A DNA stretch of 29,436 nt from Nautiliaceae bacterium (GTDB lineage Bacteria > Campylobacterota > Campylobacteria > Campylobacterales > Nautiliaceae): assembly GCA_027062985.1 (NCBI GenBank), contig JAMOSR010000098.1, positions 1 through 29,436 on the forward strand. Reading direction: 5' to 3'. Below are positions 14,791 through 22,445 of the stretch, in pieces. A model generated the notes under the pieces. It was not told the origin of the DNA. It saw only the letters and a program-made list of their open reading frames with translations, and searched no databases. A program made the position numbers and the translations under genes. Every line of letters begins with the position of its first letter. The stretch's first letter is position 1.

Positions 14791-15414
14791 ATGAAAAATG
14801 ATGATTTATTAAATATAGAACCTAAAAAAGATATGAAAAAACCGCTGGTGTACGGGGCAGGGGCTTTTTTGGTATTTGTTATTATTATAATAGGTGTTGC
14901 GATTTATCAAAATTCTTCTTCAAAAGAAAATAATGAAATAATTCCTCCTGAAGAAAAAGTAGTGCAAACGCAGACTCAAACGGAATTTAAACCTTTACCT
15001 GTTGAGGAAAAACCTGCTCAAACACCTGCTATTGATACTAAAAAACTTATAGAAGAGCCTGAAAGGCAAGAAAAACCTCAGGTGATAAGAGTTGAAGAGC
15101 CTAAAAAAGAAATAAAAAAAGAGACTCAAAAACCAAAAGAAACTTCTGTAAAACAGGTAAGCGGAGAAAAGAATTATTATATCCAGGTTGCCGCTCTTTT
15201 AAGAAATACAAAACCTAATAAAAAATTTTTGGATTTGATAAAAAAAGAGGGGTTTGATTATAAACTTTATAAAACGTATATTGTTAAAAACGGTCAAAAA
15301 ATATCTGTGACAAAAGTGTTAATAGGACCTTTTACAAAAGAAGAAGCAAAAAAATATTTGCCAAAAATAAGAAAAAACATTACTCAAACGGCGTTTATCT
15401 TTAAGGCTAAATAA
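14791..15414 (+). CDS. SPOR domain membrane protein
   Basis: A 207-residue bitopic protein: a short cytosolic start (1-17), one membrane helix (about 18-38, GAFLVFVIIIIGVAIY), a Pro/Lys/Glu/Gln-rich periplasmic linker (about 42-125) and a C-terminal SPOR domain (about 128-206, beginning NYYIQVAAL and including VLIGPFTKEEAKKYLPKI). SPOR domains bind denuded septal peptidoglycan, so a division-site role similar to FtsN or DamX is likely. AAGGAG precedes the ATG. Its stop overlaps the trpE ATG by one base (TAATG). Confidence 0.88.
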   Translation: MKNDDLLNIEPKKDMKKPLVYGAGAFLVFVIIIIGVAIYQNSSSKENNEIIPPEEKVVQTQTQTEFKPLPVEEKPAQTPAIDTKKLIEEPERQEKPQVIRVEEPKKEIKKETQKPKETSVKQVSGEKNYYIQVAALLRNTKPNKKFLDLIKKEGFDYKLYKTYIVKNGQKISVTKVLIGPFTKEEAKKYLPKIRKNITQTAFIFKAK

Positions 15415-16823
15415 TGGTTTGGGATAAATTTTTAGTAGATGAGTTTAGTGTAATCGCTGTTTATAATAAAATAAAATCTCTTTTTCCAAAAGAGAGGCTT
15501 TTTTTGCTTGAAAGCGTCATTAATAATGAAGACGGTAATTACTCTTTTATTTTTATAGGGGAAAAAGAAAAAATAGAATATAAAAACTATAAAACTAAAT
15601 ATTTTGACGGAAAAGAAGAAAAAATTATTGATTCCGACCCTTTTACGTTTATGAAAGAGTATTATTCTAAAATAGATAAAGAAAAATACAAAAAGCTTTC
15701 TAAAGAGCTTAAAATAGGTTTTGTCGACGGTTTTGTAGGGTATATCGGTTATGATATGGTAAAAGTGTTTGAGCCTGTTTTACAGCCTGTTATGGATAAT
15801 CTTGAGGATGAAACGGATATTCCTGATTTTTATATGATAAGACCCAAAATCATTATAGGTTTTTCTCATAAATTTTCCGAAATGACAGTAATTATTAATG
15901 ATTTAAAATATGAAAAATATCTTTATATTATAAGAGATTTAATAAACTCTTCATATAAACACCAGCCTCTAAAACCGGTAAAACTTTTAAATGAGCCTAA
16001 ATTTGTTTTCAGCAGGGAAAAATTTTTTGAAATGGTAAGAAGGGCAAAAGAAAACATTAAAGCCGGTGATGTTTTTCAGATAGTTCTTTCCAACAGACTT
16101 AAAGTAAAAGCTATTGTAGATAGACTCTCTTTTTATAGAAAATTAAGAAGTAAAAATCCGTCTCCTTATTTATATTATTTAGATATAGATGATTTTGCAA
16201 TTATAGGGAGTTCTCCTGAAATTATGGTGAGACTTACAGATGACCTTATTTTATTAAGGCCTATAGCTGGTACAAGAAAAAGAGGTGAAAGTTTAAAAAA
16301 AGATTTGGAATTAGAACAGGAGATGATAAACGACCCTAAAGAAGTTGCCGAACATATAATGCTAGTAGACCTTGGAAGAAATGATGTAGGGCGTGTGGCA
16401 AGGCCCGGAAGTGTAAAAGTAGAGGAGCTTATGAGGGTTGAGAGATATTCTCATGTTATGCATATGGTAAGCGATGTGGTGGGAGAAATTGAGAATGGAT
16501 ATGATATGTTTGATTTATTTAAAGCTACTTTTACCGCAGGAACCATGACGGGTGCTCCAAAAATAAAAGCTATGGAACTTATTGCCAAATATGAAGGCTT
16601 AAAAAGAGGATATTATGCAGGGAGTATTGGATATTTTGGGTTTGACGGAAATATGGACAGTGCTATTACCATAAGAACAGCCCTTATAAAAGGAGATGAA
16701 ATTATTTTTCAAGCGGGAGCCGGAATTGTTGCCGATAGTAAGCCGGAGCTTGAATATAAAGAGGTCGAAAATAAGCTAAAAGCTTTGGTTTCTACGTTAA
16801 AGGAATTAAATGCCGGTAGTTAG
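15414..16823 (+). CDS. trpE: anthranilate synthase component I
   Basis: Converts chorismate and ammonia to anthranilate, with TrpG supplying ammonia from glutamine. The 469 residues have the N-terminal regulatory segment with an LLES motif (31-34), where tryptophan binds in other TrpE proteins, so feedback inhibition is likely. The chorismate-binding domain follows: GDVFQIVLSNRLKV near 220, RPIAGTRKRG near 282, DLGRNDVGRVARPGSV near 319 and GTMTGAPKIKAMELI near 378. PabB is the alternative, but the LLES site and the RPIAGT and GAPK contexts favour TrpE. No trpG is adjacent. The gene lies in a run with aroE, which acts earlier in the same route, and overlaps the next gene by 14 bases. Confidence 0.87.
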   Translation: MVWDKFLVDEFSVIAVYNKIKSLFPKERLFLLESVINNEDGNYSFIFIGEKEKIEYKNYKTKYFDGKEEKIIDSDPFTFMKEYYSKIDKEKYKKLSKELKIGFVDGFVGYIGYDMVKVFEPVLQPVMDNLEDETDIPDFYMIRPKIIIGFSHKFSEMTVIINDLKYEKYLYIIRDLINSSYKHQPLKPVKLLNEPKFVFSREKFFEMVRRAKENIKAGDVFQIVLSNRLKVKAIVDRLSFYRKLRSKNPSPYLYYLDIDDFAIIGSSPEIMVRLTDDLILLRPIAGTRKRGESLKKDLELEQEMINDPKEVAEHIMLVDLGRNDVGRVARPGSVKVEELMRVERYSHVMHMVSDVVGEIENGYDMFDLFKATFTAGTMTGAPKIKAMELIAKYEGLKRGYYAGSIGYFGFDGNMDSAITIRTALIKGDEIIFQAGAGIVADSKPELEYKEVENKLKALVSTLKELNAGS

Positions 16824-18180
16824 AATATTTGGGGCTAAAAGGGTATATTACAGGCCTCAGGGTTTTTTGGATTCCCAAACAGTTAATAAAATTATAACCC
16901 ATGCTGATATATCCTTAATGGAACAGAAAAAAATCAAATATGTCAGTATCGATTTTTCAAAGATAATAAGCGCAAATAAGAATGCTATAAGATTTTTAAA
17001 CGAAATATGCAAGGTATTGTATAAAAAAAATATAGAAAGCTGTATGTTTAATGCTAATACAAATGTTTTGAATATATTATCCAATTTAAAAGACTGTTAT
17101 TTTAATTATTTTGAAAATAAAGAAGTTGAAAAAGTGTTTTGCGATGATGATTTTAGATACGAAAAGGATATCTATATATGTTGTATTAAAGACGAACAAA
17201 ATAAAAATATGCTTATATATAATTTAATAAAAAAAGGTTATTCCCCAAAAGTTATAGATTCAGAGAGTGAAGTGCAAGATGGGCTTATTATAAAAAACTC
17301 TTTTATATCGAAAATTTCAAACAAAGTAGGAGCGGTAGTTAAAAACGGTATAGTTTACTTCTTTTTTGACGGATTTTTAGACGCCAATTTACATAGTATG
17401 TTTGATTTAGAATATTTTAGGAGAAATCTTTTAATAGGATTTAAAGTTTTTATTTTTGATATGAATAAAGTTAAAGGAATGAATGTTCATGCCGTTAGAT
17501 TTTTAAGCAAATTAGGTGTAGAGGCAGCTGAATACGGAGCTCTTCTTGCTATTATAGGGCTTGAGAAAAATTATGTTCGGCTTGTGCTTATAAAAGAGCT
17601 TGAAGATATGGGATATGTGTTTTTTGCAAGTGAAACTGATTTTTTAAATTCCCCTATCTATAAAGAAGCCGTTAACAGTAGTGAAATGATTTACAAACGT
17701 TCTAAAAATATTACAAAAGATTATGTAAAATTACTTCCTTTTTTTGTTAACGCCACTATTTCTACAGTGGAACTTATGACGGGAGTAAAGGCTAAAAAAG
17801 AGCCGCCTAACATAAAAGAAGTCAATATTGATACGAATAGAAATGACTGGGTTGCAAGTTCCATAGGTTTTTACGGAGATTTGGACGGAGCTTTGATTTT
17901 AATTTTTACTGAAAAACTTTCTAAAAGAATAAGTAAAATTCTTCTTGGAGAAGAGTTTAAAAATAAAGAAAAGTTGGTGGATATGATAGGGGAATTTGCA
18001 AATATTATTGTAGGTAATGTTAAAATAGAACTCAGTAAACATGATGTAAAAATTAATCTTACTCTTCCTAAGGTGTTTGATAAAGTGCAGGACTTGCAAA
18101 ATATTGTTGTTAACAGAAAAGGGATAGAAGTTAAATTTTATTTTGAGGGAGAAGAATTTTATTTTTATTTAATAAGGTGA
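16810..18180 (+). CDS. tandem-STAS protein with CheX-like phosphatase domain
   Basis: A 456-residue soluble protein with three parts. Two related N-terminal segments (about 5-100 and 175-280) look like STAS domains and share the patterns VY-x4-GFLD and N-x-[NH]-A-[IV]-R-F-L (from N56 and N225), so they arose by duplication. The STAS phospho-Ser motif (SSG) is absent from both. The C-terminal third (about 305-456) resembles the chemotaxis phosphatase CheX: ISTVELMTG, then GDLDGALILIF, then DMIGEFANIIVGN, in which E395-x-x-N398 fits the catalytic ExxN motif. It may dephosphorylate a CheY-like protein or scaffold signalling. AAAGGAATT precedes the ATG; the gene overlaps trpE by 14 bases and ends 4 bases before aroE. 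Assignments come from pattern recognition. Confidence 0.65.
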   Translation: MPVVRIFGAKRVYYRPQGFLDSQTVNKIITHADISLMEQKKIKYVSIDFSKIISANKNAIRFLNEICKVLYKKNIESCMFNANTNVLNILSNLKDCYFNYFENKEVEKVFCDDDFRYEKDIYICCIKDEQNKNMLIYNLIKKGYSPKVIDSESEVQDGLIIKNSFISKISNKVGAVVKNGIVYFFFDGFLDANLHSMFDLEYFRRNLLIGFKVFIFDMNKVKGMNVHAVRFLSKLGVEAAEYGALLAIIGLEKNYVRLVLIKELEDMGYVFFASETDFLNSPIYKEAVNSSEMIYKRSKNITKDYVKLLPFFVNATISTVELMTGVKAKKEPPNIKEVNIDTNRNDWVASSIGFYGDLDGALILIFTEKLSKRISKILLGEEFKNKEKLVDMIGEFANIIVGNVKIELSKHDVKINLTLPKVFDKVQDLQNIVVNRKGIEVKFYFEGEEFYFYLIR

Positions 18181-18184
18181 AATT

Positions 18185-18952
18185 ATGTTTTTGATTTTTG
18201 GAAATCCGGTATCCCACAGTAAATCGCCTCTTATGCATAACTATTTTTTTAAAAAAGAGGAAATAAACGAATGTTACGGCAGATATTGCCTGGAAGACGG
18301 TTCTAAAATTATTGAAAAATTTAAAGAGCTAAAAATAAAAGGCGCTAATGTTACTGTACCGCATAAAGAATGGGCATATAAGCTTGCAGATGAGGTTAGG
18401 GGAATTGCCAAAGAAATAGGAGCTGTTAATACGCTTGTAAAAGAGGGAGAAAAGATTATCGGATATAATACGGATGCTCTCGGGTTTTTAGAAGCTATTA
18501 AAGAGTTTGAATATAAAAAGCCTCTCATAATAGGGGCCGGCGGAACCGCTAAAGCACTAAGCCTTGTGTTACCTGAATCCGATATTTTAAACCGCTCTAA
18601 AAACAGATTGGAATATTTTAAAAAAAAGGCTAAAAATACTTTTACATGGGATGATATAGATAAATTTGATTACGATTTAATTATAAATACGACTTCTGCT
18701 GGACTTAATGATGAAAATCTTCCAGCACCTGAAGAGATAATAAATAAGCTTTTTTCAAATGCAAAATATGCCGTTGATGTAATATACGGAAAAGAGACCC
18801 CTTTTTTAAAAAAAGCAAAAGAGTTTAACCTAAAAATAAAAAGCGGTCTTGATATGCTTGTATATCAGGGAGTTTTGGCAATGGAGTTGTTTTTAGGCAA
18901 AAAACTTGAGAGGGAAAAAGTGGCTAAGCTTTATTTTGAAATATTAAGGTAA
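18185..18952 (+). CDS. aroE: shikimate dehydrogenase
   Basis: NADPH-dependent reduction of 3-dehydroshikimate to shikimate. The 255 residues are slightly shorter than usual (about 270). Shikimate-binding SHSKSPLMHN (10-19), the catalytic Lys61 in NVTVPHKEWAY, the partner Asp97 in NTDALGF and the nucleotide-binding GAGGTAKAL near 118 are all present. The C-terminal GLDMLVYQGVLAMELF is typical of AroE. It closes the long plus-strand run and overlaps the convergent murA end by 9 bases. In C. jejuni aroE directly follows the SPOR gene; here trpE and the STAS/CheX gene lie between. Confidence 0.94.
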   Translation: MFLIFGNPVSHSKSPLMHNYFFKKEEINECYGRYCLEDGSKIIEKFKELKIKGANVTVPHKEWAYKLADEVRGIAKEIGAVNTLVKEGEKIIGYNTDALGFLEAIKEFEYKKPLIIGAGGTAKALSLVLPESDILNRSKNRLEYFKKKAKNTFTWDDIDKFDYDLIINTTSAGLNDENLPAPEEIINKLFSNAKYAVDVIYGKETPFLKKAKEFNLKIKSGLDMLVYQGVLAMELFLGKKLEREKVAKLYFEILR

Positions 18953-20212
18953 AGGCTCTTCTTTTAATTCCATTTTAGCCCCGAGACTTTTGAATTTATC
19001 AAGTAAATTTTCATAACCTCTGAAAAGGTGGTAAATTCTGTGGACTTTAGTTTCTCCTTTTGCTATTAAGCCTGCTAATACCAAAGCACTGCTTGCTCTA
19101 AGGTCTGTGGCCATAACATCGGCTCCATAAAGTTTTGTAGGTCCGTAAACAGTAGCTATTTTTCCCTGGATTTTTATATTGGCTCCTAGTCTGTTTAATT
19201 CGGGTACATGCATAAATCTGTTTTCAAACAGTCTCTCTTCAAGAGTGCTGACTCCCTGGGCCTGTGTGGCTATTGCCATAAACTGTGCCTGCATATCGGT
19301 TGGAAATCCGGGATATTCTGTTGTTGAGATGTTTACCGGAGTTATTTTTTTTGCAGGCAAAATAGTGATTTCTTTCTCTTTTATCTCAAAAGAAAATCCC
19401 ATCGTTTTTAATTTTAAAAGAATTGATTCCATATGCTCGGGTTCTGCGTTTTTTATAGTGATTTTAGAATTGGTAATAGCTCCAGCGCATAAATAAGTCC
19501 CTGCTTCTATTCTGTCTGGAATTATAGAAAACGGAGGAAATTTTAAAAGTTCTTTTGAAGTTCCTTTTATAATAAGCTCATCGCTTCCTATTCCTTTTAT
19601 TTCAACTCCGGCCGATTTTAAAACTTCGCATAATTGAACGACTTCAGGCTCTTTCGCGGCGTTTATTATTTTTGTCTCACCTTCAGCCAAGGCCGCCGCC
19701 ATTACTATATTTTCAGTACCTGTTACGGTTATTTTATCAAAAACAATATCGGCACCCTTTAGTTTGCCTTTGGCGTGGATGTATCCGCCTTGGATTTTTA
19801 TATCTGCTCCCATAGTTTCCAGGGCCTTTAGATGTAAATCTACAGGTCTAGCGCCTATTGCACAGCCTCCGGGAAGAGAAACCTTACACTCTCCAAATCT
19901 GGCTAACAGAGGTCCTAAAACAAGAATGGAAGCTCTCATAGTTTTTACAATTTCATAAACGGCGGTGGTGTTATTTATGGATGAAGTGTTAATTTTTAGT
20001 TTATTATTATCAAATTCATATCGGGCTCCGAGATTTGACAAAAGTTTTAATAAAGTTTTTACATCCGCGACATTTGGTACATTTGTCATTTCAACGTCGT
20101 TATCAGATAAAATAGTCGAAGCTATAAGAGGTAAAGCCGCATTTTTTGCTCCGCTTATTGTTACGCTTCCTGATAGTTTAGGGGATTCGTAAATATGAAG
20201 ATATTTATACAT
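18944..20212 (-). CDS. murA: UDP-N-acetylglucosamine 1-carboxyvinyltransferase
   Basis: First committed step of peptidoglycan synthesis: adds enolpyruvate from PEP to UDP-GlcNAc. The 422 residues (E. coli 419) carry SGAKNAALPLIAS near 19-32, the mobile loop with Cys117 in LPGGCAIGARPVDLH (the residue alkylated by fosfomycin, so the target is the sensitive type), TGTENIVMAAALAEG near 165 and TDMQAQFMA near 305. The ATG at 20212 is preceded by AAAGG. It is the last gene of the minus-strand run HIT - nfo - murA (9-base gaps) and overlaps aroE by 9 bases at the 3' end. Confidence 0.97.
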   Translation of the reverse strand: MYKYLHIYESPKLSGSVTISGAKNAALPLIASTILSDNDVEMTNVPNVADVKTLLKLLSNLGARYEFDNNKLKINTSSINNTTAVYEIVKTMRASILVLGPLLARFGECKVSLPGGCAIGARPVDLHLKALETMGADIKIQGGYIHAKGKLKGADIVFDKITVTGTENIVMAAALAEGETKIINAAKEPEVVQLCEVLKSAGVEIKGIGSDELIIKGTSKELLKFPPFSIIPDRIEAGTYLCAGAITNSKITIKNAEPEHMESILLKLKTMGFSFEIKEKEITILPAKKITPVNISTTEYPGFPTDMQAQFMAIATQAQGVSTLEERLFENRFMHVPELNRLGANIKIQGKIATVYGPTKLYGADVMATDLRASSALVLAGLIAKGETKVHRIYHLFRGYENLLDKFKSLGAKMELKEEPLP

Positions 20213-20221
20213 AAAAAACCT

Positions 20222-21064
20222 TTAATTTTCGAAGCTTCTGAGCAGTTTAATTTCTTCAGCCCAAATATTGGGTTCTATTGTTTCAAGAATTAAAGGAATA
20301 TTGTTTATTCTTTTATCTTGCATAATAAATTTAAAAGCATCTATTCCTATTTCACCTTTTCCTAAAGAATGATGTCTATCAACACGGCTTGCGAATTTTG
20401 CTTTTGAATCGTTAATGTGCATACCTTTAAGAAATTTAAAGCCGACAATTTCATCAAACTCTTTCATAGTTGCTTCATAAGTTTCTTTTGTTCTTATATC
20501 ATATCCTGCCGCGAAAATATGAGCCGTATCTATACATACTCCGATTCTTTCTTTATCTTCTATTTTATCGATAATATAGGCTAGATGTTCAAATTTATAT
20601 CCAAGATTACTTCCCTGACCTGCCGTTGTTTCTATAACAAAAATACATGATTTGGTTTCTTTAATAGCGAAATTTACATTATCGCTTATTAAATCCAGAC
20701 ACTCTTCTTCACTTATTTTTTTTAAATGACTTCCCGGATGAAAATTTAAATAAAGAAGTCCCAACTGTTCAACTCTTCGGGCTTCATCTATAAAAGCCTT
20801 TAAGGATTTTTCTCTTTTTTCAGGTTCTGGGTGTCCGAGATTTATTAAATAGCTGTCGTGCGGAAGTATGGCTTCTTTGCAAAATCCATATTCTTCCATC
20901 CGCTCTTTGAATTTTGTTATGTTTTTTTCACTAAGCGGTTTAGCACTCCATTGTCTTTGGTTTTTTGTAAAAAGGGCAAAGCCGTTTGCCCCGATTTCCA
21001 CAGCGTTTTTAACAGCGTTTTCAACGCCTCCCGCTGCGCTTACATGTGCTCCTATAAATTTCAT
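20222..21064 (-). CDS. nfo: endonuclease IV (AP endonuclease)
   Basis: Zinc-dependent apurinic/apyrimidinic endonuclease for base-excision repair. The 280 residues fit the family, and all trinuclear metal ligands can be found in order: His69 (PHDSY), the His of LNFHPGSH, the Glu of IETTAGQG, the Asp and His of CIDTAHIFAAGYD, the His of MHINDSK, the Asp and His of RVDRHHSLGKG and the Glu near LILETIE. The start MKFIGAHVSAAGG is the canonical N-terminus. It lies 9 bases after the HIT gene and 9 bases before murA. Confidence 0.97.
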   Translation of the reverse strand: MKFIGAHVSAAGGVENAVKNAVEIGANGFALFTKNQRQWSAKPLSEKNITKFKERMEEYGFCKEAILPHDSYLINLGHPEPEKREKSLKAFIDEARRVEQLGLLYLNFHPGSHLKKISEEECLDLISDNVNFAIKETKSCIFVIETTAGQGSNLGYKFEHLAYIIDKIEDKERIGVCIDTAHIFAAGYDIRTKETYEATMKEFDEIVGFKFLKGMHINDSKAKFASRVDRHHSLGKGEIGIDAFKFIMQDKRINNIPLILETIEPNIWAEEIKLLRSFEN

Positions 21065-21073
21065 TAAGCCGCC

Positions 21074-21409
21074 TTATACAAGTTTAGGCCATTTTAGCTT
21101 GCCCTCAGGATTTGCAACCATGTGTATATGTAAGTGAAACACTTCTTGTCCCGCGTTGCTTCCGTTATTTGTAATAAGTCTGTAATCAGTGATATTTAAT
21201 TCTTTTGCCACATTTTTTATAAAATCAGCCATTTCGCTAAAAAGTTCGCTTGGAGTTAAGTCGAATTTTTCATAATGCTCTTTTGGAATTATAAGCACGT
21301 GAATAGGTGCTATGGGATTTATATCGTGAAATGCCAAAAATTTGTCGTTTTCTAAAACTTTCTTGCTTGGGATTTCGTCTTTTACTATTTTGCAGAAAAT
21401 ACAATCCAT
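21074..21409 (-). CDS. HIT family nucleotide hydrolase/transferase
   Basis: A 111-residue HINT-type protein. It has the opening MDCIFCKIVKDEIPS with Cys3 and Cys6, the HDINPIAPIHVLIIPK block (28-43) and the histidine triad H92-L-H94-I-H96 preceded by GQEVF, whose second His acts as nucleophile. HINT proteins hydrolyse adenosine phosphoramidates; the cellular substrate is unknown. GGAGG (21416-21420) precedes the ATG. It heads the minus-strand run and diverges from pheS, an adjacency also seen in C. jejuni and H. pylori. Confidence 0.93.
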   Translation of the reverse strand: MDCIFCKIVKDEIPSKKVLENDKFLAFHDINPIAPIHVLIIPKEHYEKFDLTPSELFSEMADFIKNVAKELNITDYRLITNNGSNAGQEVFHLHIHMVANPEGKLKWPKLV

Positions 21410-21431
21410 TGAAAGCCTCCTTTTTTTTTGG

Positions 21432-21438
21432 TATTATA
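21432..21438. promoter_or_regulatory. shared -10 region of divergent HIT and pheS
   Basis: The near-palindrome TATTATA gives TATAAT on the minus strand (21433-21438, for HIT-nfo-murA) and TATTAT on the plus strand (21432-21437, for the pheS run). Both starts lie about 25 bases away. Only one polymerase could occupy the site at a time. Confidence 0.5.
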
Positions 21439-21461
21439 TCCAAAAATTTTAAGGAGTCTTG

Positions 21462-22445
21462 GTGGATTTAAGCGATATTAAAAATGCTCTTAGTTTGGAA
21501 GAGCTTGAAACCGTCAGGGTTAAGCTGCTGGGAAAAAAAGGTATTATAAGCCAAAAGTTTAAAGAACTTAAAAACTTGAGCGAAGAAGAGAGAAAAAAAG
21601 TAGCAAAAGAACTTAATGAATTGAAAGAAAAAGCTTTAGAGCTTATAGCTCAAAAAAGAAAAGAGCTTGAAGAAAAACTTCTTGAAGAAAAACTTAAAAG
21701 TGAAAGAATAGATGTCACTCTTTTTAACCCAAAACCCACAGGTGCCATACATCCTATTACCGATACTATGAATAAAATTGTGGATTTTTTTACAAAATTA
21801 AATTTCAGTGTTGAAACAGGACCTTTAGTAGAAGATGATTTTCATAATTTTGAAGCTTTAAATCTTCCAAAATACCATCCGGCCAGGGATATGCAAGATA
21901 CGTTTTATTTTAAAGACGGCTCGCTGCTTAGAACCCACACGTCTCCTGTTCAAATCAGAACTATGATGAAGCAAAAACCTCCTATTAGAATGATAAGTCC
22001 AGGGGCGGTTTTTAGAAGGGACTACGACTTAACCCATACTCCTATGTTTCATCAGGTTGAAGGTTTGGTTGTCGATGAAAAAGGAAAAGTAAGTTTTGCC
22101 AATTTAAAATTTATTCTTGAAACGTTTTTAATTCACATGTTCGGAGATGTAAAGGTTAGGTTTAGACCTAGTTTTTTCCCGTTTACGGAACCTAGTGCCG
22201 AGGTTGATATAAGCTGTATTTTCTGTAATGGAGTTGGGTGTAGGGTTTGTTCTCATACCGGATGGCTTGAAGTTTTAGGATGCGGAGTTGTAGACCCTAA
22301 TGTATTTAAAGCGGTCGGATATGAAAATGTAAGCGGATACGCATTTGGTCTTGGAGTTGAGAGATTCGCTATGCTTTTAAATAAAATAAACGACCTTAGA
22401 AGTATGTATGAAGGAGATATTAGACTGATGGAGCAGTTCAAATGA
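21462..22445 (+). CDS. pheS: phenylalanyl-tRNA synthetase alpha subunit
   Basis: Catalytic subunit of the (alpha-beta)2 synthetase. The 327 residues comprise an N-terminal coiled coil of about 85 residues that contacts tRNA, then the class II core: PTGAIHPI near 94, LLRTHTSPVQIRTM near 167, motif 2 with FRRDYDLTHTPMFHQVEGLVV near 195 and motif 3 near GYAFGLGVERFAML. I chose GTG 21462 over TTG 21459 because AAGGAG (21451-21456) is 5 bases from the GTG and only 2 from the TTG. The stop overlaps pheT as ATGA. Confidence 0.96.
   Translation: MDLSDIKNALSLEELETVRVKLLGKKGIISQKFKELKNLSEEERKKVAKELNELKEKALELIAQKRKELEEKLLEEKLKSERIDVTLFNPKPTGAIHPITDTMNKIVDFFTKLNFSVETGPLVEDDFHNFEALNLPKYHPARDMQDTFYFKDGSLLRTHTSPVQIRTMMKQKPPIRMISPGAVFRRDYDLTHTPMFHQVEGLVVDEKGKVSFANLKFILETFLIHMFGDVKVRFRPSFFPFTEPSAEVDISCIFCNGVGCRVCSHTGWLEVLGCGVVDPNVFKAVGYENVSGYAFGLGVERFAMLLNKINDLRSMYEGDIRLMEQFK

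Noticed and set aside
18944..21137. Several plus-strand ORFs of 60-105 codons opposite murA and nfo.
   Set aside because: They lie wholly antisense to well-conserved enzymes, show no family resemblance, and lack convincing ribosome sites.
21421..21429. Nine-T homopolymer (A9 upstream of the HIT ribosome site) as a slippage switch.
   Set aside because: Poly-A/T runs of this size are common in this AT-rich sequence, and it lies between the -10 and the ribosome site with no sign of a regulated tract.
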